Assembly (NCBI GenBank): GCA_934565615.1
Contig: CAKTIH010000128.1
Coordinates: 1-5,857 of the forward strand
DNA length: 5,857 nt
Source of the DNA: an uncultured Oscillospiraceae bacterium
Lineage (GTDB): Bacteria > Bacillota > Clostridia > Oscillospirales > Oscillospiraceae
Direction of reading: 5' to 3'
A program made the translations under genes and the position numbers. This document shows positions 1 to 5,750 of the stretch, in pieces. Below the pieces are notes generated by a model that was given only the letters and a program-made list of their open reading frames with translations, was not told where the DNA came from and ran no database searches. Numbering within the stretch: position 1 is the first letter of the stretch; every line of letters starts with the position of its first letter.

Positions 1-27
1 CATTTTGAATCTGTTGGAATTAGGCAT
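1..27 (-). CDS. uvrB: 5' end of a gene, probably excinuclease ABC subunit UvrB (partial)
   Basis: Only nine codons are inside the window, reading MPNSNRFKM, before the gene leaves at base 1. The ATG at 27-25 has a strong Shine-Dalgarno AAGGAG at 43-38, ten bases upstream, and a perfect consensus promoter further upstream at 92-120, so a real gene start is well supported. Identity rests on two weak lines. UvrB proteins commonly begin with a short variable stretch followed by an FK-hydrophobic motif, which RFKM fits. In Bacillus and many Clostridia uvrB-uvrA lies downstream of the ftsE-ftsX-S41 peptidase cluster. If correct, the product is the damage-verifying helicase of nucleotide excision repair, in the cytoplasm. 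Nine residues cannot prove this; the start is much more certain than the name. Confidence 0.55.
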
Positions 28-37
28 ACGTTTCGAT

Positions 38-43
38 CTCCTT
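38..43 (-). promoter_or_regulatory. Shine-Dalgarno site of the downstream (uvrB-like) gene
   Basis: AAGGAG on the minus strand, ten bases before the ATG at 27-25. It decides the start of the truncated gene. A small imperfect stem (five pairs, CCTCA with TGAGG, 50-54 and 62-66) lies just upstream in the leader but does not cover the site. Confidence 0.7.
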
Positions 44-91
44 CTGCCGCCTCATTGATCCTGAGGTAAATTTATACTGGGAAGCTTGTAC

Positions 92-120
92 ATTATATTA
101 ACTTACGTAAGGCTTGTCAA
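92..120 (-). promoter_or_regulatory. Perfect consensus sigma-A/sigma-70 promoter for the downstream gene
   Basis: On the minus strand a TTGACA -35 box (120-115) and a TATAAT -10 box (97-92) are separated by exactly 17 bases (114-98). All twelve consensus positions match at the optimal spacing. Transcription would start near 86 and give a leader of about 60 bases before the ATG at 27. The -35 box contains the TGA stop of the S41-like gene (119-117), so the promoter begins where the upstream reading frame ends. The spacer holds a perfect 10-base palindrome, CTTACGTAAG (102-111), a possible operator position. The boxes are read directly; activity and any repressor are inferred. Confidence 0.88.
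102..111. repeat. 10-bp palindrome in the promoter spacer, possible operator
   Basis: CTTACGTAAG reads the same on both strands and sits wholly between the -35 and -10 boxes, where a bound repressor would block polymerase. uvrB is often LexA-controlled, but this site does not match the Gram-positive LexA pattern (CGAAC-N4-GTTCG type). Several perfect 10-base palindromes are expected by chance in a window this size, so position is the only argument. Confidence 0.3.
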
Positions 121-1358
121 CTCAAAAGCTTCAAAGCCTGCATAAGCTGCTCGTCATTCGAGGATGCGCCGACGCCGGTGCTCTCTCCGACGGTGCCGTC
201 GGTCGTGCCGGTCGCGGAAGCATCGGAGTTATAGAGGATAAGGTCCGGCACAACGCCGCCCTTGGCGCTGATATCGGTGCGGTTGCCGGTGAGATATGTA
301 CCGGTCGAAAGGCGGAGCGCGCTGCCATCCTCAAGCGGGATGGTCTCCTGCGTTCTGGTTTTGCCGGTCGTCGCCTCGCCGAGCACGGTCGCCCACTGGT
401 ACTCCTGGAGCACAGCTGCGCACACTTCGGCTTCGCCGAAGGTCTCGGCGTTTACAAGCACGCACATCGGAAGCTGTATGCACATGCCGTCCGACGTTGT
501 TACATTCTCCTTGCCCTGCTTGTTGGTCTCTATGAAAAGAGTACCGTTCGGAAGCAGATAGTCAAGAAACTTCGCGCACTCAGTGTCAAGTCCGCCGGGG
601 TTTCCGCGCAGGTCGATGCACAGTGCAACTGCGCCCTGATTGAGCAGGTCCTCGACCGCCGCTATCGCGTCGTCGCCGCTGCCGGCTTCAAAATTCAGGA
701 TCTGAACATAACCGGCCTCTGTTTTTTCAAGTCGGTAATTGACAGCGCTCTGATAGACGCCGCTGCAATCGACCTCGATACTGTTCTTGCGTCCAAGACC
801 AAGAGTGAACTTTCCGTTCATCTTTGAGCGTATCAGCTTGCGCGCTTCATCCAGCGACATGCTGGTTATATCCTCGCCGTCAACGGAGGTTATCACATCG
901 CCCGCGCCAAGTCCGGCAAGCCCTGCCGGAGAGTCAGCGTTGACGGAAACGACCTGAAAGCTCCCGTCGTCCTGCTTCATTATAGACATGCCGATGCCCG
1001 AGTATTCATTCGCAGAGTTGAGCTGATAGGTCTTGTATTCATCCGCGGACATGTAGTAGCTCCAGTTGTCAGCAAGCCCGGAAACCATCGCCGCCGCGGC
1101 GTAATCGCCGAGAGCCTGTCTGCTGACCTCGTCTATGTACTGGTCCTCAACGACATCCTTGATCTCAATATACCGTTTGGCTTCGTTAAAATCTTCCTTG
1201 CCACCGACAAGGTCGAGCATATGCTTATATGTGATCCCTATCGAACCTCCGACAAAAATAATAAAGGCGAGCAGCACATATTTGAACCTTATGCGTATAT
1301 TGAGGATCGCCGTCAAAACGTTGACTACGGCGTTCATTAGTCTGGTGCCTAAACTCAT
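117..1358 (-). CDS. S41 (CtpA/CtpB-like) PDZ peptidase homologue, probably catalytically dead
   Basis: A 413-residue membrane-anchored homologue of C-terminal processing proteases. I chose the ATG at 1358 because GGAGG (1369-1365) lies six bases upstream; a TTG two codons earlier abuts that site. Visible in order: an amphipathic N-terminal stretch (about 5-25); a single transmembrane helix (about 27-44); the S41 N-terminal helical region ending in DNWSYY; a PDZ domain (about 120-190, GIGMSI and GLGAGDVITSVDGE); the S41 core with DLRGNPGG (249-256); the block around GEATTGK with Lys333; a Ser/Thr/Gly-rich linker (about 378-401); and a short C-terminal helix. In active relatives such as E. coli Prc the nucleophile is the middle serine of SASAS, 25 residues before the lysine. 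Here that position is Gly308 (sequence TFGEAE), and Glu319 replaces the usual Asp. Family membership is certain; loss of protease activity is inferred. It follows two M23 hydrolases, so a role in hydrolase control is plausible. Confidence 0.93.
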   Translation of the reverse strand: MSLGTRLMNAVVNVLTAILNIRIRFKYVLLAFIIFVGGSIGITYKHMLDLVGGKEDFNEAKRYIEIKDVVEDQYIDEVSRQALGDYAAAAMVSGLADNWSYYMSADEYKTYQLNSANEYSGIGMSIMKQDDGSFQVVSVNADSPAGLAGLGAGDVITSVDGEDITSMSLDEARKLIRSKMNGKFTLGLGRKNSIEVDCSGVYQSAVNYRLEKTEAGYVQILNFEAGSGDDAIAAVEDLLNQGAVALCIDLRGNPGGLDTECAKFLDYLLPNGTLFIETNKQGKENVTTSDGMCIQLPMCVLVNAETFGEAEVCAAVLQEYQWATVLGEATTGKTRTQETIPLEDGSALRLSTGTYLTGNRTDISAKGGVVPDLILYNSDASATGTTDGTVGESTGVGASSNDEQLMQALKLLS

Positions 1359-1364
1359 ACACAA

Positions 1365-1369
1365 CCTCC
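1365..1369 (-). promoter_or_regulatory. Shine-Dalgarno site that fixes the S41-like gene start
   Basis: GGAGG on the minus strand lies six bases upstream of the ATG at 1358. The alternative TTG at 1364-1362 directly touches this site and cannot use it, so the shorter product starting MSLG is preferred. Confidence 0.7.
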
Positions 1370-1394
1370 GGATTACCTGCTGTTTTACACACGT

Positions 1395-1416
1395 GGGGGC
1401 TGCTGCCGCAGCCCCC
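1395..1416 (-). other. Intercistronic GC-rich stem-loop without a U-tract
   Basis: A perfect nine-pair stem (1395-1403 with 1408-1416) and a four-base loop lie between the second M23 gene and the S41-like gene. In the direction of transcription the stem is followed by ACGTGTGTAAAAC, with no run of T, so it is not a standard intrinsic terminator for this operon. Four T's follow on the opposite strand, but no plus-strand gene needs a terminator. An RNA-stability or partial-attenuation element is the likeliest role; that role is inferred, while the stem is seen directly. Confidence 0.5.
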
Positions 1417-1433
1417 CGGTTTTGCTTAGAAAA

Positions 1434-2675
1434 TTATACTCCCGCGTCCGCGGAGATCGTAAGCCCGGAATAGAACTGCTCCGGGTCGATACGCGTGCCG
1501 TTTTTCAGAACCTCAAAATGGAGATGCGGCCCGGTAGAGTTACCGGTGCTACCGACATATCCGATGGTGTCGCCCTGACTTACGGCCTGTCCCTGACTTA
1601 CCGCAATGGAGGACATGTGACCATACAGCGTCACATAGCCGTTGCCGTGGTCTATCATGACGCAGTTGCCGTAGCCTCCGTTCCATGACGCCAGCGTTAC
1701 GGTCCCGCCGTCAGCAGCATAGATGCTTGTTCCCTGATTGGACGCAATGTCTATACCGGTATGCGTTTTCTGCTGTCCGGTAATGGGATGAATGCGCAGG
1801 CCGAATCGGCTCGATACGTAGACATACGACGCGACAGGCCAGATAAAGCTGCCGTTGCCGACCGCTCCACCGCCGGTGCTGCCGCCGTTATTGCCCTGCT
1901 CGGCACGTCTCTGCTCTTCAAGCTCCGCGACGAGCTTATCTATATTTGCGTTCGCCGCATCCTCGGCGGCCATGATCTCATCGTACTCTGCCTGACGCTT
2001 TTCAAGGTCGTTTTCGATATCAAGGATGAGGTTTATGGCCTCCTCGATATCCTTCTCAAGCTCGGCCTGCTCCTCGCGGAGCACTTCCTGTTTGGCGTTT
2101 ATATCAGCGCGGTAGGCCTCATAATCGGCCTTGACCTCTTCGGTGTTCTCTCTGGCCGCGATATACGCGTCCTCGAGCGCCCTGTCGCTCTGCATTATCT
2201 CGCCGATATCGTCCATCGCAGTCAGGAAATCGCCAAGACTGCTCGTCTTGAGCACCATCGCCAGATATCCAACGCTGCCGTTTTCTTCCATAGCACGCAC
2301 ACGCGCACGGTATCTTTCAAGCTGTTCGTCCTCAAGGCGCTGGGCTTCGGTAAGTTCTTTCTCCTTGTCGGCGATCATCTCGTCATACATTGCGATCTCA
2401 TCGCTGTTGAGCTGGATCTGCTGGAGCGTATACATATTGCGCTCGTCCATGGCCTGTTTCTGTTCCACAACGCTGGCCTTGTCAGCCTCAAGCTGTTCAA
2501 CAACAGCTTGCTTTTCCTGCCGCTGTGCCTTGATCGCGTCGCGCTCGGCTTTGAGTGCGTCTATTTCGGTCTGCGTGACCGCATAGGCGCTGACCGGCGC
2601 CGTATCAACAACGGCAACCGCCGTGAGCACTACGCAAAGCGACAGCGCTATCAGGCGTAATGTCTTTCTTTTCAT
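1434..2675 (-). CDS. Secreted coiled-coil M23 (LytM-type) peptidoglycan hydrolase, second copy
   Basis: 413 residues. A Sec signal peptide (KRK, hydrophobic core 8-23, likely cleavage after AYA at 32) is followed by a long charged coiled coil (about 33-260), a Gly/Ser/Asn linker (261-275) and a C-terminal M23 domain (about 277-402). The domain keeps every expected residue: His305 and Asp309 (HTGID), His353 (YGHM), and His384 and His386 (HLHFEV). It should therefore cut peptide crosslinks outside the cell, unlike E. coli EnvC, whose LytM domain is degenerate. The RVRAMEENG region (about 117-186), which interrupts the coiled coil, corresponds to the part of EnvC/PcsB-type proteins that meets FtsX. 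It is a paralogue of the upstream gene, 18 bases away, with a weak Shine-Dalgarno (AGG, seven bases from the ATG), suggesting translational coupling. Family call is firm; exact bond specificity cannot be read. Confidence 0.94.
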   Translation of the reverse strand: MKRKTLRLIALSLCVVLTAVAVVDTAPVSAYAVTQTEIDALKAERDAIKAQRQEKQAVVEQLEADKASVVEQKQAMDERNMYTLQQIQLNSDEIAMYDEMIADKEKELTEAQRLEDEQLERYRARVRAMEENGSVGYLAMVLKTSSLGDFLTAMDDIGEIMQSDRALEDAYIAARENTEEVKADYEAYRADINAKQEVLREEQAELEKDIEEAINLILDIENDLEKRQAEYDEIMAAEDAANANIDKLVAELEEQRRAEQGNNGGSTGGGAVGNGSFIWPVASYVYVSSRFGLRIHPITGQQKTHTGIDIASNQGTSIYAADGGTVTLASWNGGYGNCVMIDHGNGYVTLYGHMSSIAVSQGQAVSQGDTIGYVGSTGNSTGPHLHFEVLKNGTRIDPEQFYSGLTISADAGV

Positions 2676-2686
2676 AGTAGTACCTG

Positions 2687-2702
2687 AATTGCTTCAGCAA
2701 TT
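2687..2702 (-). repeat. Small inverted repeat with the upstream gene's stop codon in its loop
   Basis: AATTGC and GCAATT (six pairs) flank a four-base loop that, on the transcribed strand, is TGAA and holds the TGA stop (2696-2694) of the first M23 gene. The stem ends just before the weak Shine-Dalgarno of the second gene (2685-2683). Ribosomes finishing the first gene would melt it, which could couple translation. The stem is short and AT-rich, so this may be chance. Confidence 0.35.
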
Positions 2703-4052
2703 GTAATATGTAATTCCGGAGAAATAAGCAGCCGGATCTACTCTTCCGTCTCCTACGTAAACTTCAAAATGCAGATGAGTACCCGTGGCTCTTCCGGTTG
2801 CCCCCAGATACCCGACAGTCTGCCCCTGACTGACATAGTCGCCCGTGGAGACCGCGAAGCCTGACATATGTGCGTACACTGTCGAAGTGTCTCCGTGGTT
2901 GATTATTACATAGTTGCCGTAACCGCCGTCGGAGGACGCAGTAACGACAACGCCGCTTGCAGCCGCGACTATAGGCGCGCCGTCGTTGCCAAAGCCGTCG
3001 ATGTCGATACCAGCATGGTATCTGGTCTGGCCTGTGAAGGGGTCGGAACGGTTGCCATAGCGCGAGGTGACCCTCGTGCTGCACGGCACAGGCCACATGA
3101 AGCCGCTGTCGCCGCCGCTTGCACCGCCTGTGTTGGCGTTATTCTGCGCTTCGTTTATTTCATCCTGACTGTACGGCGGCTCCTGACCGTTGGCCTCAGC
3201 CTCCTGATTTGCGCGGTTCATCTCTTCGACACGGGACGCGGCATTCTCTGCATCGGACTTTGCCTGTGCAGCCTCTGCGGCCTTCTGGGCGTTATACTGG
3301 GCGATCATGCTGGTAATAGACGCCGCGGCGGCCTGCTCGGCTGCTTCGGCAGCCTCATACTCGGCGATCGCCTTTTCTATCTCGGATTCAAGGCTCTTCA
3401 GTGTCTTGTCCGCTTCGGCGATTTGATCGCTTATCTCCTTCTGCTCCGCCTTCAGCTCAGTCTGCGTGGCCTCATATTCGGCCTTCTCCTGCTCATACTG
3501 AGCCTTGACCTCTTCGGTCTGCTCACGCGCGGCTACATACTGAGCCTCAAGTGTTTTATCGCTCGACATTATCTCGCCCATATCGTCAAACGCAGTGAGC
3601 AGGTCGGAGAAATTGTCCGCCTGAAGGATGAGCGCAAGGATATTGTATCCTCCGTTTTCCTCCATCGCGCGCACACGGCCGCGATATCTTTCGAGCTGGC
3701 GCTCTTCCTTGTTCTTCGCCGCGTCGACCTCTTTTGCCTTTTCGGCGATCAGCTCATTGCACTGGTCGATTTCCTTGGCAATGATCTTAAGCTGTTCATT
3801 TGCAAGCTTCTTCTGCTCATCAAGCGCCGCTTTCTGTTCAAGAACATTTGCCTGCTGATCCTTGAGTGCCTGAAGCCTCTCCATGCAGTCCTTTACCTGA
3901 TTAGACAGCTGCTCCTTCTGAGCCTTGAGTTCGCTCAGCCCCTCCGGCTCGTCCGCAAATGCGGAAACCGGGATCATGCTGACCACGAGCGAAGCAAGCA
4001 TCAGCACTGCCATAATTACGGCAATGACCGATATGATCTTCTTGTTATTCAT
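2694..4052 (-). CDS. Secreted coiled-coil M23 (LytM-type) peptidoglycan hydrolase, first copy
   Basis: 452 residues. The ATG at 4052 follows AAGGAG by six bases. A signal peptide (KK, hydrophobic 7-28, likely cleavage after AFA at 33) precedes a long coiled coil (about 37-260), an Ala/Glu/Asn-rich linker with a GGASGG stretch (about 235-316, longer than in its paralogue), and an M23 domain (about 318-445). Zinc and catalytic residues are intact: His346 and Asp350 (HAGID), His395 (YAHM), His426 and His428 (HLHFEV). It lies 27 bases after ftsX, the usual place for the hydrolase partner of FtsEX (compare EnvC, PcsB and CwlO), so FtsX probably controls it through the coiled coil. The RVRAMEENG segment (118-187) is about 64% identical to that of the next gene (45 of 70, counted by eye). 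The protein ends in a cysteine (YYNC), which is unexplained. Family is firm; FtsX partnership is inferred from context. Confidence 0.95.
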   Translation of the reverse strand: MNNKKIISVIAVIMAVLMLASLVVSMIPVSAFADEPEGLSELKAQKEQLSNQVKDCMERLQALKDQQANVLEQKAALDEQKKLANEQLKIIAKEIDQCNELIAEKAKEVDAAKNKEERQLERYRGRVRAMEENGGYNILALILQADNFSDLLTAFDDMGEIMSSDKTLEAQYVAAREQTEEVKAQYEQEKAEYEATQTELKAEQKEISDQIAEADKTLKSLESEIEKAIAEYEAAEAAEQAAAASITSMIAQYNAQKAAEAAQAKSDAENAASRVEEMNRANQEAEANGQEPPYSQDEINEAQNNANTGGASGGDSGFMWPVPCSTRVTSRYGNRSDPFTGQTRYHAGIDIDGFGNDGAPIVAAASGVVVTASSDGGYGNYVIINHGDTSTVYAHMSGFAVSTGDYVSQGQTVGYLGATGRATGTHLHFEVYVGDGRVDPAAYFSGITYYNC

Positions 4053-4079
4053 TGATAACTCCTTATTCCAAGGGAACGG

Positions 4080-4967
4080 TCAAACCTTCAGATAGTTCCT
4101 GATAGCGTTCACACCGCCGAACGCGCCGACCAAAATTCCTACTGCCATGTACACGATAAACACTTCGAGCGCAACGCTGTGGAATGGCACGAAGGTTATG
4201 AAGCTCTCGGTAACAGATGCGACGAGCTTACCGGTGACGAGGTTATAAAGCCCCCACTCTGCAAGGAAAGCGAGCCCGCCGCCAAGGATGCCGAGCACAA
4301 GCCCCTCTACCACAAACGGCAGTCTTATAAAGCTGTTCGTCGCGCCGACCATTTTCATGATCGCGATCTCGTCGCGCCGACCGAAGGTGGCAAGCTTTAT
4401 CGTGTTAGACATGATGAATATCGAGACAAAGACAAGGATCGCTATCAGTACGAGCGAAATAACGCTGACGACGTTGCGGATCGTGACAAAGGTTTTTGCG
4501 TACTCAAGATGCGCGTTGACCTTAACAATGCCGTCGACCGCTTCGAGCGCCGCCTTCGTCTGCGACATGAGCGCGATGTCCGTCAGGTGGATAACGAACC
4601 TGTGGCGGAACACGGACTCATCGATGCCCTCGCGGAAGTTCTCATCGTACTTGTTCATGAAGTTTTCCATCGCCGCGTCTCTTGAGACAAACTCGACAGA
4701 CGAAATGTTGTCCAGTGCCTCAATGCTGCTCTGGAGCGCTTTTGCCTGATCCTCATCCGAGATCTTCTCGTCGACGAAAGCGACGATCTCGTTCTGGTTT
4801 TCAAGGTCTTTTATCAAGGCGTCAATGTTGACCGACAGCAGCGATACGCTGCCCATGATAACAAGGCACGCCATGATGATCGTGACCGACGCGAAGGACA
4901 TGAAACCGTGGGTCGTAATGCTTCTGAAGCCCTCGCGGATAAGATAGCCGCACCTACTCAATCTCAT
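4080..4967 (-). CDS. ftsX: Cell division ABC transporter permease-like protein FtsX
   Basis: A 295-residue integral membrane partner of FtsE that passes ATPase-driven movement to extracellular peptidoglycan hydrolases. Four transmembrane segments are visible at about 24-46, 165-187, 216-240 and 266-288. A large extracellular loop (about 47-160) lies between the first two and would contact the coiled coils of the hydrolases. The hallmark RRDEIAIMKMVGAT (197-210) precedes the third segment. I chose the ATG at 4967 because family members begin within a few residues of the REGFRS motif and because it overlaps the ftsE stop by 14 bases, typical of coupling. A GTG at 4994 would add nine residues but has no better ribosome site. 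The loop lacks the Pro-rich NPLP-like motif I expect in many Firmicutes, reading ESVFRHRF instead. Identity is firm; the exact start is less so. Confidence 0.95.
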   Translation of the reverse strand: MRLSRCGYLIREGFRSITTHGFMSFASVTIIMACLVIMGSVSLLSVNIDALIKDLENQNEIVAFVDEKISDEDQAKALQSSIEALDNISSVEFVSRDAAMENFMNKYDENFREGIDESVFRHRFVIHLTDIALMSQTKAALEAVDGIVKVNAHLEYAKTFVTIRNVVSVISLVLIAILVFVSIFIMSNTIKLATFGRRDEIAIMKMVGATNSFIRLPFVVEGLVLGILGGGLAFLAEWGLYNLVTGKLVASVTESFITFVPFHSVALEVFIVYMAVGILVGAFGGVNAIRNYLKV

Positions 4968-5646
4968 AACTGTAATACCCATCCATTCCGTCACTGATCA
5001 GGTTGCCGCCGTCAATGGTGATGACGCGCTTGGAAAAAGCGTTGACCAGTTCCTTCTCATGGGTCACGACCATAACGGTGGTGCCCATCTCGTTTATCTT
5101 TTCAAACAGAAGCATAAGCTCCAAGCTGCGCACGGGATCGAGGTTGCCGGTAGGCTCGTCCGCGACGATCATGCGCGGGCTGTTGACGAGCGCTCTTGCG
5201 ATGGCGACACGCTGCTGCTCGCCGCCGGAGAGCTCGTTCGGCATACGCTTGCCTCTGCCCTCAAGCCCAACAAGCTCCAATATGTACGGCACACGCTTCT
5301 TGATCTCGGAGTTCGCCGCGCCGACAACGCGCATCGCAAAAGCGACGTTGTCGTACACGTTCATGTTCTCGATAAGCCTGTAGTCCTGGAATATGACACC
5401 GAGCGTCCTGCGGACCTTCGGCAGCTTACGGCGCTTTATCGTGCCCATGTCGAAATCGTTAACGATTATCTGGCCGGATGTCGGGCGGACCTCGCCGGTG
5501 ATGAGCTTCATGATAGTGGTCTTTCCCGAACCGGACGGGCCGACAAGAAAGACAAACTCGCCGTCGTTAATGGTGAGGCTAACTCCGTCGAGCGCAACTG
5601 TGTTGCTGCTCTCGTAGACCTTCCTCACGTTGTTCATTTGAACCAT
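4954..5646 (-). CDS. ftsE: Cell division ATP-binding protein FtsE
   Basis: A 230-residue cytoplasmic ABC ATPase of near-standard family length. It binds FtsX and couples ATP hydrolysis to activation of wall hydrolases during division or elongation. All nucleotide-binding motifs are present: Walker A GPSGSGKT (36-43), Q-loop FQDYRL (86-91), signature LSGGEQQR (139-146), Walker B IVADEP with Glu164, D-loop NLD, and the switch His196. The DYRL at the Q-loop and the PTGNLD stretch are typical of FtsE among ABC proteins. The ATG at 5646 is preceded by GGAGG (5662-5658) with an eleven-base gap, rather long; Met4 would be 20 bases away and is less likely. The 3' end overlaps ftsX, so the two are translated together. 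It is the first gene of the wall cluster, with a leader of 84 bases behind a regulator gene. Confidence 0.97.
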   Translation of the reverse strand: MVQMNNVRKVYESSNTVALDGVSLTINDGEFVFLVGPSGSGKTTIMKLITGEVRPTSGQIIVNDFDMGTIKRRKLPKVRRTLGVIFQDYRLIENMNVYDNVAFAMRVVGAANSEIKKRVPYILELVGLEGRGKRMPNELSGGEQQRVAIARALVNSPRMIVADEPTGNLDPVRSLELMLLFEKINEMGTTVMVVTHEKELVNAFSKRVITIDGGNLISDGMDGYYSYEIE

Positions 5647-5657
5647 AAGTCAATTGA

Positions 5658-5662
5658 CCTCC
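5658..5662 (-). promoter_or_regulatory. Shine-Dalgarno site of ftsE with long spacing
   Basis: GGAGG on the minus strand, eleven bases before the ATG at 5646. The spacer contains the 10-base palindrome GTCAATTGAC (5649-5658), which overlaps the last base of the site. Chance is a sufficient explanation for the palindrome. Confidence 0.6.
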
Positions 5663-5719
5663 AAAGCTTTTGTTTCCTGCCGGTGTATATTGTCCTCCAT
5701 ACGCCGACAGCGCTTGCGA

Positions 5720-5750
5720 TCTATAGCACCTCAGTACTTGCTGTTGTTAA
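5720..5750 (-). promoter_or_regulatory. Possible extended -10 promoter for the ftsE operon
   Basis: On the minus strand TGCTATAGA (5728-5720) matches the extended -10 pattern TGnTATAAT except for one base of the hexamer. TTAACA (5750-5745) is an acceptable -35, but the spacing of 19 bases is long. It overlaps the stop of the regulator gene (5733-5731). No terminator separates the regulator from ftsE, so co-transcription is the alternative. This is a weak call from sequence alone. Confidence 0.35.

Noticed and set aside
20..55. A short leader peptide frame (ATG at 55-53, eleven residues) overlapping the downstream start
   Set aside because: Its possible ribosome site is too close to the ATG, the peptide shows no codon run typical of attenuation, and the stem near it is only five pairs.
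114..827. A 237-codon open frame on the plus strand opposite the S41-like gene
   Set aside because: No domain is recognisable and the opposite strand encodes PDZ and S41 motifs in order.
117..1358. The S41-like gene as a pseudogene
   Set aside because: The frame is open over its whole length with a good ribosome site, transmembrane anchor, PDZ domain and conserved core; only the nucleophile position is changed, so a specific functional change fits better than decay.
1395..1423. Intrinsic terminator on the plus strand (stem followed by CGGTTTT)
   Set aside because: No plus-strand gene precedes it and the T-run is only four bases and displaced from the stem by three bases.
1761..2660. A 299-codon open frame on the plus strand opposite the second M23 gene
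   Set aside because: Same antisense effect of a coiled-coil gene, no family motif, and co-linear genes on the minus strand account for the whole region.
2868..4055. A 395-codon open frame on the plus strand opposite the first M23 gene
   Set aside because: It mirrors the coiled coil: Glu/Lys/Gln-rich sense codons give Leu/Phe/Ile-rich antisense codons. It has no recognisable domain and competes with a gene carrying a signal peptide and a full M23 site.
5649..5658. Palindrome GTCAATTGAC before ftsE as an operator
   Set aside because: Perfect 10-base palindromes are expected several times by chance in a window of this length, and this one lies between the ribosome site and the start rather than at a promoter.
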